64,000 bases of DNA from Impatiens glandulifera (Eukaryota; Streptophyta; Magnoliopsida; Ericales; Balsaminaceae), in the NCBI RefSeq assembly GCF_907164915.1, contig NC_061863.1, forward strand, positions 36,119,382 through 36,183,381, written 5' to 3'. The notes beneath the pieces were generated by a model. That model was not told where the DNA came from. It made no database searches and was given only the letters and a program-made list of their open reading frames with translations. Both the position numbers and the translations under genes were made by a program. Shown here in pieces: positions 47,261-61,841 of this stretch. The number at the start of each line of letters is the position of its first letter. Within the stretch, counting starts at the first letter, position 1.

Positions 47261-47871
47261 ATATATATAAATAAAGAATTGTTATTGCTGAGTTTTTAAT
47301 ATTTTGTTTTAAATATATATTACTTCAATTTTTTATATTATTAATTATTCAAAATATATATGAGTAATGATAGAGAAGCAAAAAGATTTATAACGAAGTG
47401 ACGTGGAAAGGTTGACTAGGTGACTAATTATAATTTCAAATATTTATTTATCTCTTATTCATTAATAATTTATTTTTTATTTCTTCAATCTTTATTAATA
47501 ATTTATTTATATTATTAATTTGTAAATATATATGTTTATATATATGTTTATTATTTAACTTATTTATTTATAAAAAAATTAAAATAATAATAAGGACAAT
47601 AATAAATTAAATAAATAAATAACATAATATATATAAATAAAGAATTGTTAATAAATATATATATTATCTGTGTTTTAAAATATTTAATAAATATTTATTA
47701 TTTTAATATATTTAAGTTAAAATTTTATTTTTAAAATTTATTAATTCTTGAAGTTGATTATATATATATATATATATTAATTTTATTATATTATATTAAA
47801 ATAATAAATATTTTATTTTATATATTTTAGAAATACAAATATATATATTTAAATAATTAATAATATAAAAG

Positions 47872-47958
<87 letters not shown>

Positions 47959-49099
47959 AAGGATGAGTTTAATTAATTCTAAAGAAATATAGCTTTTTAT
48001 ATTAACTTATTTTTTTTTTGTTTTTTTATTATAATAATAAATATAAATAAATAAAAGTAATATTTCAAAATTTATTTAAAACAAAATATAAAAATACCAT
48101 TATTAATATTAGATAAATTAATAGGACCACCAAACTGACTTATTATCACTCGATAAATTAACCATAAATTTCAATGTTATCACCTCTTATTCATCAGTCT
48201 CATCGTAACTTCACACTTTCACATTTACATTTCTCTTATTTCTTGACAAATCAACCACCAATTTCAATCAATCTCTAATCTCATGACTTTACGATTTTTT
48301 GTTACCAACATATTTATTCATTGACAAACCAATCACCAATTCTAATGTTACCGGCCTCTATATTACATTTTTAATTTTATTTTTAACAATTACAACTTGT
48401 CTCTATAATGAAAAAATATGATCGATAAAATGAGAAGAAATTATGATGATAAACATAAGAATAAGAAAAATAAAAAAAATTAATTTAAGAGCATTAAAAT
48501 GTATCCCAAAGATGATTTTCACAATTACATGAATTTATGATAAAAAATTTAAATTATTAAAGATGAAAAACGAATAAAATATAAACAAATATAATTAGGG
48601 TTAATGATATAAAAGGCTATAATAAGAATAAATAAAAATGAGACTCATATTAATAATAAAACGTTTATTAGAAAAAAATAATATATTATTATATTAAATA
48701 TAATATGGAGAGAGAAAAAATTATTATATTATATATAATAGAGAGAAATAAGTAATATATATTATTATATAATATGGGGAGAGAGAAAATTGGGGCCTAT
48801 GTAATTGTATTGGTTGCATTACCCTTAGGCCTTTCAAGTTTATGGGCCTTAGGCCTTTCAAGTTTATGAGCGGGTCAACTACGATCCGACTCAAGTATTT
48901 ATATATATACTTTTACATATATATCTAAATTAACCATAACTCTTCACCCGACAAAGCAAACAAATTCAAATTAAGCATTATTATATGTATTAGTTAGTTA
49001 AAATTTTGATCAAAATTTTCTACTAAACATAATTGATTTAGATTTTTTTACCAAATAAAAAAAAATATATTCTTATAATAAATATGCTCACAAGTAATG
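47261..49099. other. Very AT-rich intergenic DNA with a long (AT)n tract
   Basis: Contains an (AT)n run of about 78 bp at 47876-47953, shorter runs near 47760, and AGAGAGAAA/TATTATAT blocks at 48700-48790. The phrase CCTTAGGCCTTTCAAGTTTATG is duplicated in tandem at about 48830-48870. No gene. Confidence 0.6.
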
Positions 49100-49400
49100 T
49101 CTTGTGCCAATTTTTCTATTTATTTATTTATGTTTCTTTTAGGAATTTTTCATTTTTGTGACATCAACTACACCATTCTAATGGAAAAAGTCCACCTCAT
49201 AATAAAAATAAATTGTTGTGCTACCTTTCGTCGAATAAAAGACTTCTATTGGAGAATAATTATAGTCTTACTAAAATTAGTATTTTATTTGTATAGTGGT
49301 GGAATACATTTTTCACACCTCCAGTCATACTAAAATTAATATTTTATTTGTATTGTTGTGGAATGCATTTTTCACACTTCCATCGAATAATATATTAGGC
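49100..49400 (+). repeat. Diverged direct duplication, left copy
   Basis: Matches 51395-51640 in the same orientation: TATGTTTCTTTTA.GAATTTT, CCATTTTTGT, GTTCTAATG.AAAAAGTCCAC, TTGTGCTACCTTTC, TCGAATAAAAGACTT, AATTATAGTCTTACTAA, GTGGAATACATTTTTCA. The second half of this copy is itself repeated (49320-49380). Non-coding; origin unknown. Confidence 0.75.
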
Positions 49401-49829
49401 CTGTTTGAAAATATCCAGATGAATTTGATTTTGGGTTAAAGTTGTATATATTTTATAGTGTTTAAAAATAAATACAATTTAGTTTGGACCAACATATGAG
49501 AAATTAAATAGACTTAAATTAATAGTCATATTTTTTTTTAAAAACAAACTACTTTGAGCGTGAATTTTAGATCGTTCATTGAACTTCTTCTTGGTGAGTC
49601 ATCTCTACTTCATTTGTCATGTTCTACTTTTTGCACGGTTTCATCTCTTGCTATTTGTGTTCAGACTGTGATTTCTTTGCTCGCTTTATTCCATTCTTTC
49701 ATACGTTATTTAAATCGTTTGAAGGTTTTGAAAGAGTAAAAATTTAAATATATCAAATCTTGTTTGGTCTACTCTTCTCACATATTTTGCTTTTTATGTC
49801 TTTTTACGATCCAATGTGCAGTTAGATTT

Positions 49830-50640
49830 TTGGTTCTAGGAATCCATTTGATTATGTATTCCTAATTTTGTTGAAGATATTGATGTATGTCACGACGGAT
49901 CAGTTTGGTTTGTTAGTAGGAGAAATTGTTCCTATGATTTATATCATTAATACTTCTTAACCATCTGAAAGAATTTGAACGTCATTGAGTCCCAAGCCTT
50001 TGGCGGCGATGATCGCAAGTTTGATTGCATCCATTTCAACGATGATATCGTTTCTTCCATCAATTTATTTTGTCTTGCTAGCAAATAATTCCTTTTATAT
50101 ACTAATAATGACTGCAATATGACTTGTCTTTGCATCATTGTTATTGATTGTGTCAGTATGTGCAATTGATGTGTTATTCTAGACCTGAATTTTAACTTTT
50201 GTTTGAGATTTTGTTGTTGTGGATAATTCAAAGATATTTGCATTCTAAAAAGAGTGTTCTCTTCTACAATTAGGTTCAAAATTCTGCCCATGTTCGTTTT
50301 ATGTCTTTGGAAATAAAGTTATTCATTGCTTTCTAAATTTGTTATCAAAGACGAGAAATATATTCATTTCTCTCGTCTCCTTTATTTAAATTGTGACCAA
50401 TTCAATCTTGAAAATTAAAATTAGCTATGTCAGGATGTGTGGTATGCAAATTTATTTTTTTGCCAAACTTCTTTAACAAACATGCATTTGATTTAAACAT
50501 GTCTAGTTGTTTCATGGTTAGATTGATATTTTGTGCATAGTAAGTCATTTTTAAAATTTATGCTAGCAAGATTGATCTTCGTTGCAATTGCTTTTTTCAC
50601 ATCTCTTCACATAATTTTTATTTTATTTTTGGAGCACATT
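49830..50640 (-). pseudogene. RNase H-like (RVT_3) / zf-RVT pseudogene, retroelement-derived
   Basis: Read on the minus strand from high to low coordinates, broken frames give CLLKKFGKKINLHTTHPDIANFNF (about 50500-50420) and then VEMDAIKLAIIAAKGLGLNDVQILSDG (about 50035-49955). The second is a recognisable RNase H segment of the RVT_3 type, with the acidic residues E and D in the expected places. Residues resembling INGKNNFSY and DIHQYL follow after stops. The combination of a zinc-region tail and RNase H matches proteins derived from plant non-LTR retroelements. Several stops and frameshifts show it is dead. Confidence 0.6.
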
Positions 50641-51394
50641 TTAAATCTCAAATATCTTTTCAGATTTTATTTTGACTATGTTCTAAATGATTTAAGATTT
50701 CTACTAAACAGAGTCGGCTCCGAGTTTTGGACTGCCCCAGCCCCCGATTAATAAAAGTTGATTTTTTTGTTGCTCTGAGACTAGTTTAAAAAATTAATAA
50801 AAATATTGTTTTTTGATGAGATTTAAACTCGTAACAAAATAATTTTTTTAATTTGTAACTTGAACCACTAAACTATAACATTTTATATTTAAATAAAGTT
50901 ATATTTATCTAAATATTTTATATATTTAATTAAATGGGTTGTCTTATGAAGTGAACTGTCTTCTCTGGAGGATTTGCTGGTTTGTTGAGCTATTTATCTT
51001 CATCTTCATTGACAATATAAATGTGAAAAAATTATTTAATAGTTCTTTATCCTATATCTTAAGTAGAGTTGAGTTTGAACGTATTAATATTATTTAATTT
51101 CTATATACTATATTTAATTGAACCATATATATTTATTTTCTTATATATATATATATATATATATTTACTAAGGTAGAAAATTAAAATTTAAGAGAATTGA
51201 AGTGTATAAACTAACTTAACATTATTTAAAAATTAGTATTTTGTGATTATCACAATTACTAAAAATATTTTTATTTGACATAGGAAATATGTCATCAAAG
51301 TATATGAAACTTTTTTTTTTACATAAAAAGTGGATAACAAGTAATTTTTATAAAAATTTTGATAAAATTAAGGAAAAAAGTTTTGATTTATTCA
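50641..51394. other. Intergenic AT-rich DNA
   Basis: No gene. At 50709 CAGAGTCGGCTCCGAG resembles the terminus of some plant hAT elements, with no matching second end. A (AT)n tract lies near 51143-51164. Confidence 0.5.
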
Positions 51395-51640
51395 TATGTT
51401 TCTTTTAAGAATTTTCCATTTTTGTAAGAGCAACCAAACCACACTGTTCTAATGAAAAAGTCCACTTAATAATAAAATTAAATTATTGTGCTACCTTTCT
51501 TAGTCGAATAAAAGACTTTTTTTTTTTTCTTTCTATAATGAATTATAGTCTTACTAATTAGTATTTTATTTGTAATTTAGTGGAATACATTTTTCAAACC
51601 TTCATCTAAAAATATATTAATTAAGCCTAATACCTGAAAT
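51395..51640 (+). repeat. Diverged direct duplication, right copy
   Basis: Second copy of the 49100-49400 segment, same orientation, about 2.3 kb downstream and about 550 bp before the serine carboxypeptidase-like ATG. It contains a T-run insertion not in the left copy. Confidence 0.75.
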
Positions 51641-51797
51641 TGGAGTCTAGTTGTATTCTCAACCGATAAATACTAATAATTTTTTAAGTATATATATAAC
51701 TAAAATATATTTTACAACATTATTTCATTTAAAATTAATATTTAAAAAAAATATTTTTAAAACAATTTTTTTTAAGCATCTCAATTCGCACCTCTGA

Positions 51798-52073
51798 GGC
51801 CTTGTTCGGATTTGAGTTTTCCAAATAATCCAACCAAATCAATTATCACTTCATTCCCCCTCTCATTCTTCAAATCAATCGAGTCATTAGTCAAAATACT
51901 AAAATACCATTTATTTTAAATTATAATTATTTATTTTATTTATATATATCAATACCCTTTAAGTTTTTTTACCAAAAAAATATTATCATTTCCTCAAAAT
52001 CATCACAAATCATTACCAATAATCATTTTTCTCTCTCTCCAGACTATTTAAATAAGCTGGACCGAACAAGCCC
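51798..52073 (-). mobile_element. MITE, Harbinger/Tourist-like, copy 2, in the promoter of the carboxypeptidase gene
   Basis: 276 bp with inverted ends GGCCTTGTTCGG and CCGAACAAGCCC, and near-matching 3-bp flanks TGA/TAA. It is inverted relative to copy 1 at 46352. It ends 112 bp before the ATG at 52185 and brings the sequence CTATTTAAATAAG (52044-52056), which is TATA-like and in the right orientation and range to act for the gene. Confidence 0.85.
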
Positions 52074-52076
52074 TAA

Positions 52077-55182
<3,106 letters not shown>

Positions 55183-55238
55183 AAATTTACAGTTAGATTC
55201 AGTTCAATTGTGAACTCTATGTGAGGAGAAAGGATATG

Positions 55239-55260
55239 AAATAAAATAAAGCATAAATAA
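55239..55260 (+). terminator. Polyadenylation signal cluster of the carboxypeptidase gene
   Basis: Three overlapping AATAAA motifs 57-78 bp after the stop codon, a suitable place for plant near-upstream elements. Confidence 0.5.
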
Positions 55261-55734
55261 AAAGTATAAAAACTTGATTTATTTTGGGTTGGAGTTAAAT
55301 TATATAAATGGAGCCCTTCATTAAATTGTTAGCAAATGCTTTGTTGATCTTAGACTATTATCCATTATAAGAACATTTGAGAATCTTATTGAAAAAGGTT
55401 GAAACTTTGAACTATTTCTGAATATATTTTCTCATAATATGATAATGAATGTTTTATTTATGTAGAAGGTTATTTAGAAATAAATTATTTTTTCCTGAAA
55501 ATTTATTATTTAATAAATAAAGTGAATTACTTGAATTAATTTATCGTGTATTCTTTTTAAGGATTAATTCTCATTATTTAACCCATTTGAAATTATATAT
55601 AAGAAATTAGTTAATAAATAATACAAAATTAATTAAAATAAGTGATGATATTAAATTATAAAAACTTTTTACAAATTTAAAATTCCCAATGAATAAGATC
55701 TAACAATACTTCAATTTATTGAGAGTCACTCAAA
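55261..55734. other. AT-rich intergenic DNA
   Basis: Nothing recognisable between the carboxypeptidase gene and the GGTC-rich repeats. Confidence 0.5.
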
Positions 55735-56588
55735 TCGTGGTCCTCGGTCCTAGTTGAGAGTCGTGGTCCTCGGTCCTAGTTGAAGAACACCGGTCCTACT
55801 CAACGGTCTTGATAGAAAATTGTCGGTCCTGGTAAATTTTTACCGTTCCTGAACCATGGTCCTGAGTCCGTTTCCTCGGTCCTAGGCTAAAACCTTAGGA
55901 CTGAATATTCTTATTTCAGTTCAAAATTTCAGAAGTCCATAACTTTTGATTGGGATCATGAAATCATGGTCCGTAAGCTACAGTAAGTTCATATGATCAT
56001 GAAGAACAAAATTCCAAACACAAATCACGATTTTGAAGTCCTTACAAAGATCAATTTTAATACACCATTTCTAGGTCAAATTTTGGGATCTTTTAAATTA
56101 GGCCATTTTAAGGTCTGATTTTTGTTCCATTAGTTTTGAAATTATGAATATAGTTGATCTAAACCTAAATAAGAACATCATAACATCGTTAGAACAGTTT
56201 TTTGAAGATTGAATCAAAATCCAAAAAATTTCAAAAACTTTATTTGATCAAACATGATTAAAGTGATGAAATAGTTGCTTGGAATTCATCCTAACATGTT
56301 AACAAACATGTATAACAACTAATTGGATAAAAAATCCGAATTAAATCAAGAACAAAGAGTTTCAAAAATCCAATTTTCAAGCTTTAATTTTCAAATTTCA
56401 TATTACAGTTGCTTAGAAATCATTTAAACATGTTTACAAACATTTATAACAACTATCTGGATAAAAAAAAAATCCATATTTAAACCAAGAACACAAATAT
56501 TTTAAAAAATCAGTATTGAAGCTTTATTTAAAAAAAAAATTGATTCAGGTTGATTTCATCGATTCTCTTTCAACAAAAAGTGAATACA

Positions 56589-56664
<76 letters not shown>

Positions 56665-57316
56665 TGATTCTCAACAAAAAAACATCACATAATCAAGCAT
56701 AAGAACATGATCAAACAAGAAAATTTGAAAAAAAATTATTTTTTTCAATCACAAATTGTGATACAAACGATATGGATGCATACCAACAGTGGGAGAACAC
56801 TCTTGGGGTGTGTTGGTAGCTATTCAAGAGCTTGGATTGAAGCTTGGATCGTCGGAACGAGTTTTGACAAAAACCAGTTCGCTGAAATTTTCAAAGCTTT
56901 GATTCGGAGATGAAATCCGGTGATTGATGTGTTATTATTTGATGATCTTGTCTACAGACCATGGGGGAGTATTTATATGGTAGATAGGTCGATTGAGGAA
57001 GGTTAATTTGAGACAATTTTACCCCCTGACGAACTTATCCCTAATCTTATCTCTGGCAGCTGACAGCCTTATCCATGATAGAATAAAGCCTGTAGATAGA
57101 AGGGTATCGTTGGCGTTGACGAGAGGATCATTTGGCCGAAAAAATCAAGGTATTTGATCGCCTATGGAGGAAGCTAGAGCTTCTGGAAGATCAGACGTCG
57201 ACAAGGTCGCGAGCGCAGCGTTTCAGGGAAGAAGACAGTTGAAACTACGTCATTTCGGCTAACGACGTCCTGCGTTCCATTGGCGGTCAAAGGTTTGACT
57301 AACGGGGTTAACTGAA
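55735..57316 (-). mobile_element. LTR-like repeat family G, copy 2
   Basis: Starts in a GGTC-rich array (GTCGTGGTCCTCGGTCCTAG twice) and then follows copy 1 (44150-45500) through blocks such as GATCATGAAATCATG, CATACCAACAGT.GGAGAACACTCTT, CTTATCCCTAATCTTATCTC and CTAACGGGGTTA. The minus-strand TATA box is kept (56970-56977). It carries a long (AT)n tract at 56590-56659 where copy 1 has only GATATAGGG. The left end is shorter than in copy 1. No coding capacity. Confidence 0.65.
56590..56659. repeat. (AT)n microsatellite inside family G copy 2
   Basis: About 35 AT dinucleotides directly after TACATGATA; absent at the matching place of copy 1 (near 44840). Confidence 0.95.
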
Positions 57317-57705
57317 GAACAACGGTCGCGGTCCTCAATCCCAGCTGAAGAACATTGGTCCTACTTCACGGTTCTGGTAGAAAAACTTCGGTCCTACTCC
57401 ACAGTACTGGAAAATGTTACCGGTCCTGACCTATTTTCCTTGGTCCGTTTCCTCGGTCTTAGGGTAAAACCTTAGGACCGAATGTTCTTATTTTGGTCTA
57501 AAATTTCAGAAATCCATAACTTTTGCTTAATATCATAAAATTATGATCCGTAAGCTACAATAAGTTCATATGATCATGAAGAACAAAAGCTTTAACATAA
57601 ATCACGATTTTGAAGCTCTTATAAGGATCAATTTTAAAATACGATTTCAAGGTCAAATTTTTGGATCTTTTAAATTCGGCCATTTTAACATGAATACGAT
57701 TTTTG
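57317..57705 (-). mobile_element. LTR-like repeat family G, copy 3, truncated
   Basis: Repeats the GGTC-rich start (GAAGAACAACGGTCGCGGTC, CTCGGTCTTAGGGTAAAACC) and then the following 200 bp of copy 2 (AATTTCAGAAATCCATAACT, TTCATATGATCATGAAGAAC). It breaks off near GGCCATTTTAA / GATTTTTGTT, where the CACTA-derived sequence starts. Copies 2 and 3 are head to tail. Confidence 0.65.
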
Positions 57706-57709
57706 TTTT

Positions 57710-58050
57710 ACAAATAACTCCCGGTTTTCTCCATTTGAAGAAAACCGAGAGTTATATGAAAACTCTCAATTTTTCCACAAAGAGGAAAACCGAAAGTTTT
57801 CTAATAACTCTCGGTTTTCTACATTTGAAGAAAACCGAGAGTTATTAGAAATCTCTCGATTTTTCCACAAAGAGGAAAACCGAAAGTTATATGAGAACTC
57901 TCGGTTTTTCTCTTTGTGGAAAAACCGAGAGTTTTCATATAACTCTCGGTTTTCTTTAAATGGAGAAAACCGAGAGTTATTTGTAAAACTCTCGGTTTTT
58001 CCATTTGAAGAAAAACCGAGAGATTTCAATATTACTTTCGGTTTTTTCCC
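57710..58050. repeat. Left subterminal hairpin cluster (CCGAGAGTT palindromes)
   Basis: Six or so short palindromes of the type AAAACCGAGAGTT...AACTCTCGGTTTT. In addition the block 57710-57792 is, with few mismatches, the inverted complement of 57898-57990, so the region can fold as one long stem of about 85 bp with a loop of about 105 bp. ORFs on either strand across it are artefacts of the repeat. Confidence 0.85.
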
Positions 58051-58252
58051 GTAAATTTTTAAAAATGTGCTGATTATTTTGCTCGCAACCAAAACCTCGC
58101 AACCAAAACCTGTTCAGCCAAACCAATATATCAATAATAAAAGAAATGACACATACATTAAACGATCACATTAAATGATCATTATCATTACAAAATTCGC
58201 AACCAAACTAATAATCCGAACAATCTGTTATAAATTCAAATTGACACAACTA

Positions 58253-59646
58253 CTAATGAAAACATGTTTTGAATCGAAAAAACCAATGACAACGTACTAG
58301 AATTAGCTTGTGGGGGGGGGGAGGAGGTGGTTGTTGCCTCATACACAATTCGATTCTCTCGATTCTTGCATTCATCTCTAATTTCTCCCTCTCCATTCTT
58401 GTCACAATTTCTTCCTTTTCCTCTTGCATCTCTTCAATTTTGCGCATTCTTTCTTCATCCCTCTTCTCCAGTTCCTCCAGCTTGAGCTTCATTATTTGAT
58501 TCTCTTCTAACAATCGCTCATTGTTTCGCTGTGAACTGTTTCCACTTCGACGATCCTCACGAAAGTGTATGGGCCGGATGCCTGATCCCATTCTGAACAC
58601 TACCCCGTGTTTTTGTTGTCCGAACACCCTCTCCGTCAATTCAAAATCCGATATTCCCGGTTCGTTACTAACAACCTCCTCCATATCAACCTGCACAATT
58701 GAAATAAAGTATCATTTCTATAATAAAAAACTAGGCATATTCAATTCACTTACAATTTTCTCTTGCACGTGTTCGTCCGGGACGGGTGTTGGGTTTTCTT
58801 TTGTCGGTTTTGGGGTACGGGTCCTCTTGAATACTTCAATGACAAACGGTGCCCGTCCCATTTCAACCGCCTGTTGAAATAAATGATTTATATAATTAAT
58901 AACAATCTTTAGATTAAGTTATTACAAATAATGTACTTACCAACTCTTCTTCAATTTGTGCAAACGGTCTACTTCCCGTTCGATGTGGGAATTTCAGCTT
59001 CTTCCTGTTAATAATATTTGTACGACTGTTTTTCTGTATTTGAAATAAAAATGAAGTTAAATTAATTAATATCAACTTTTATTTGAATTATGAAACCGTA
59101 CCTTAAATTTTTCTGTGAAGAAATGGTTGCGACACACAAACTCCCAATTATCTCGATTGTAGTCTAGTGGAGGATTAGCCAGTACTGATGCCTCGTCTCC
59201 TTTGTGGACGCGGATATATGTCTTGTTCAAATCTGACCGCCATCTATCCCATATCTGATTGGCGTGTCCCAATCCGGTCTTTCGAAAAGACTCAATATCA
59301 CCATTAGTAGCTTCGAACGGATCCTGAAAAAAATAACATCCAAATGTTAAAAATAATTATTTAATGACGTAATGTATAATCAAGTAATAAGTATTACCTT
59401 GATAGCAGTCCATAGTGAATCCAATTGGTCTGCACTTAATGCCTTCCACTTTAGAAGACGGTGTGAGACGGTTGCGGGGTCCCGAATAATCGACCCCACA
59501 TGTCTAGACCATCGTGTTCTTCCCACGTCTGTACCGCCTGGCCTCCCATTCTTCTCTCTAAACGTAAGAGGAATCCTTGTCCCCACTACCCTCTTAGACA
59601 ACGCAATATCCTTGTCCCCGCTCAAATCAAACCAAATAATCATCAT
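58253..59646 (-). CDS. Ptta/En/Spm-type transposon protein, 5 exons, about 372 aa
   Basis: Likely the TNP1/TNPA-type DNA-binding protein of the CACTA element. Minus-strand exons by hand: 59646-59398, 59323-59102, 59033-58941, 58870-58754, 58690-58253. All junctions are GT-AG and in phase 0, and the sum is open to the stop at 58253. Exon 1 has RTRWSRHVGSIIRDPATVS and LLKWKALSADQLDSLW; exon 2 has IWDRWRSDLNKTYI and DNWEFVCRNHFFTEKFK. Both are typical of the plant Ptta/En/Spm family. Exon 5 has VFGQQKHGVVFRMGSGIRP and then a Glu/Arg/Met-rich coiled coil, ending with six prolines. The first ATG of the open frame is used. A GC-rich leader region lies upstream at 60055-60420. The frame is intact, so the protein could still be made. 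Confidence 0.8.
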
Positions 59647-59659
59647 ATGAAACAAAATA

Positions 59660-60065
59660 TATCATAATCAAAACCTAAACTAACCTAAAATCAAACTGAA
59701 TAACCATCAATCAAACTAATATAATGAAACCAATAATCAAACCTAAAACCAAAAATATAACCTAAAATCAAACTAATTGAACAATCTAACTCATATAACC
59801 TAAAATTAAACTAATTTAACAATTAATCAAACCAATATCAAACCTAAAATCAAACTAATTTAACAATCAATCAAATCAATATCAAACCTAAATTCAAACT
59901 AATTTAACAATTAATCAAACCAATATAAAAAACCTAAAATCAAACTAATTTAACAATCAATCAAACTAACCTAAAATCCAAAATCTAACTAACCTGAAAT
60001 CCAAAATCAAACCTATATAACCTGAAATCCAAAATCTAACCTAAAATCCAAAATCTAACCTAAAA
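59660..60065 (-). repeat. CAAACTAAT/CCTAAAATC repeats in a probable leader intron
   Basis: Irregular tandem repetition of ACCTAAAATCAAACTAATTT and AACAATCAATCAAAC words. On the minus strand this T-rich sequence follows a donor-like AAAG|GTTAGT near 60076 and may be the 5'-UTR intron of the Ptta-type gene. Confidence 0.65.
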
Positions 60066-60420
60066 TCAAACTAACCTTTGCGGCTGTAGGTTGAATTGGA
60101 TGGCGGCAGCAGGAGGCGGCGACTGTATTCAATCGACGGTGGCAGTCTTCAATCACCGGCGTCGTCGATCCAAGCGGAGGCAGCGAGCGGCGTCGTCGAT
60201 CCAAGCGGAGGCAGCGACCTAGCGGCGGAAAGCCTTCTTCAATCAGCGGCGGCGTCAATCGGAGGAGGGCGGCACGGCTTCGTCTTCGATTGTTAGCTGG
60301 AGGACACAGCTGGGCAGGAGGCGGCGCAGAAGAAGAAGCGGAAGAAGAATCGAAAGAAGAATCGGGATAAGAGAAATAAAACGGGGAAAGAAGAAAGAAA
60401 AAAAGCAGGTTTTGTTTTTT
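60066..60420 (-). other. GC-rich leader exon of the Ptta-type gene (probable)
   Basis: A local GC-rich island, CGGCGGC-rich, with a 24-bp direct repeat (GTCGTCGATCCAAGCGGAGG plus CAGCGA) around 60160-60220. On the minus strand it reads as a pyrimidine-rich leader (TTCTTCTTCC...) before the intron. ORFs of 66-67 codons on both strands are probably chance. Composition like this is common in leaders of plant transposon genes. Confidence 0.45.
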
Positions 60421-60850
60421 TTAAAGGTCATTTCCGAGAGTTAATCATATAACCCTCGGTTTTGATCATTTGATTAATTTCCGAGAGTTATATGATTACC
60501 TCTCGGTTTTGATGGTTATTTCCGAAAGTTATACAATTAACTTTCGGAATTACAATTTCACAAATTGTTAAATTATTTGGTTTTTAACCTTGTAATGACT
60601 TTAAACAGCATTATTTTAACACATTTGATAACCTTAAAACATTACACAATCCATATGATCAAACTTTGTACACATTCATATGATCATCAAACACAAACAT
60701 ACATATACACTTCTTTATATAATCAAACATAATCATAAAGATTTTAACATCAAACACAATCTTCATTTTTAAAATATAACACACACTTAATTATATTAGT
60801 TAGGAGTCTAGATTAGTAGGTTTAAAACAAAATAATTTAACAAATTAGGA
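60421..60850. other. Hairpins and AT-rich spacer inside the CACTA element
   Basis: 60435-60550 has four CCGAGAGTT/AACCCTCGG/CCGAAAGTT motifs forming short hairpins. 60550-60850 is AT-rich with repeated ATATGATCA and CACAAACAT words. No gene. Confidence 0.6.
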
Positions 60851-60856
60851 AGTGGT

Positions 60857-61668
60857 AAAACCGAAAGTTAATAGTATAACTTTCGGTTTTTATTGGTATT
60901 TGCAAAGGTTTTGAATAAACCTCTCGGTCCTCACTTTAAACAAAATGTTTTTAGGAAGGGTCAAAACCAAAGGTTTTCAAATAAACCTTCGGTTTTTACC
61001 ACTCTCCATACTTAGAAAATTTTTGGATTTTGTTAACCGAGGGTCAAAACCGAAGGTTTTCAAATAAACCTTCGGTTTTTACCACTCCCCATACTTAGAA
61101 AATTTTCAGATTTTTTTAACTGAGGGTCAAAACCGAAGGTTTTCAAATAAACCTTCGGTTTTTACCCTTCCCCCTACTTAGAATTTTTTTGGATTTTTTT
61201 AACCAAGGGTCAAAACCTAAGGTTTTCAAATAAACTTTCGGTTTTTATCTTTCCCCATACTTAAAATATTTTTGGATTTTTTTAACCAAGGGTCAAAACC
61301 GAAGGTTTTCAAATAAACCTTCGGTTTTTACACTTCCCCATACTTAGAAAATTTTTGGATTTTTTTAACCGAGGGTCAAAACCGAAGATTTTCAAATAAA
61401 CTTTCGGTTTTTACCCTTCCCCATACTTCGAAAAATTTTGGATTTTTTTAACCGAGGGTCAAAACCGAAGGTTTATTTGAAAACCTTCGGTTTTTACCCT
61501 TCTCCATACTTAGAAAATTTTCAGATTTTTTTAAACAAGGGTCAAAACCGAAGGTTTATTTGAAAACCTTCGGTTTTTACCCTTCCCCATACTTAGAAAA
61601 TTTTTGGATTTTTTTAATCGAGGGTCAAAACCGAAGGTTTTCAAAATAAACCTTCGGTTTTGGCCATG
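60857..61668. repeat. 83-bp hairpin tandem array (nine units plus one diverged)
   Basis: Unit starts (CAAAACC...) lie near 60962, 61045, 61128, 61211, 61293, 61377, 61460, 61543 and 61626, so the period is 82-84 bp. A diverged hairpin precedes them at 60857-60890. Each unit has arms AAAACCGAAGGTT and AACCTTCGGTTTT around a short spacer, then TACCCTTCCCCATACTTAG and AAAATTTTTGGATTTTTTTAAC. In units 7 and 8 of the nine the spacer is inverted (TTATTTGAAAA instead of TTTTCAAATAA). The motif is shared with the subterminal regions and is a candidate binding site for the element's own protein. Confidence 0.9.
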
Positions 61669-61841
61669 CTGTTTTTTTTAAACAAAAGTGAAAAGCAAAC
61701 AAAAATAAAATAATTCATGAACAACATATTAAAACCAAACCAAAGACAATAATAATAATTCATAATTATTAAAACAAAACACATAAAAATGTCATCGTTC
61801 GTACGGAAAACAAAAAAATATAATTAATTAAACAATATAAT

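Noticed and set aside
50709..50745. CAGAGTCGGCTCCGAG, resembling a hAT terminus
   Set aside because: No second end or coding sequence was found; kept only as a note in the intergenic entry.
60055..60296. Overlapping 66- and 67-codon ORFs on both strands of the GC-rich island
   Set aside because: GC-rich composition with CGGCGG repeats opens frames by chance; a transposon-gene leader explains the segment better.
60857..61668. A regular repeat array that might suggest CRISPR
   Set aside because: The organism is a plant, units are 83 bp with internal hairpins, and there are no unique spacers; it belongs to the CACTA element.
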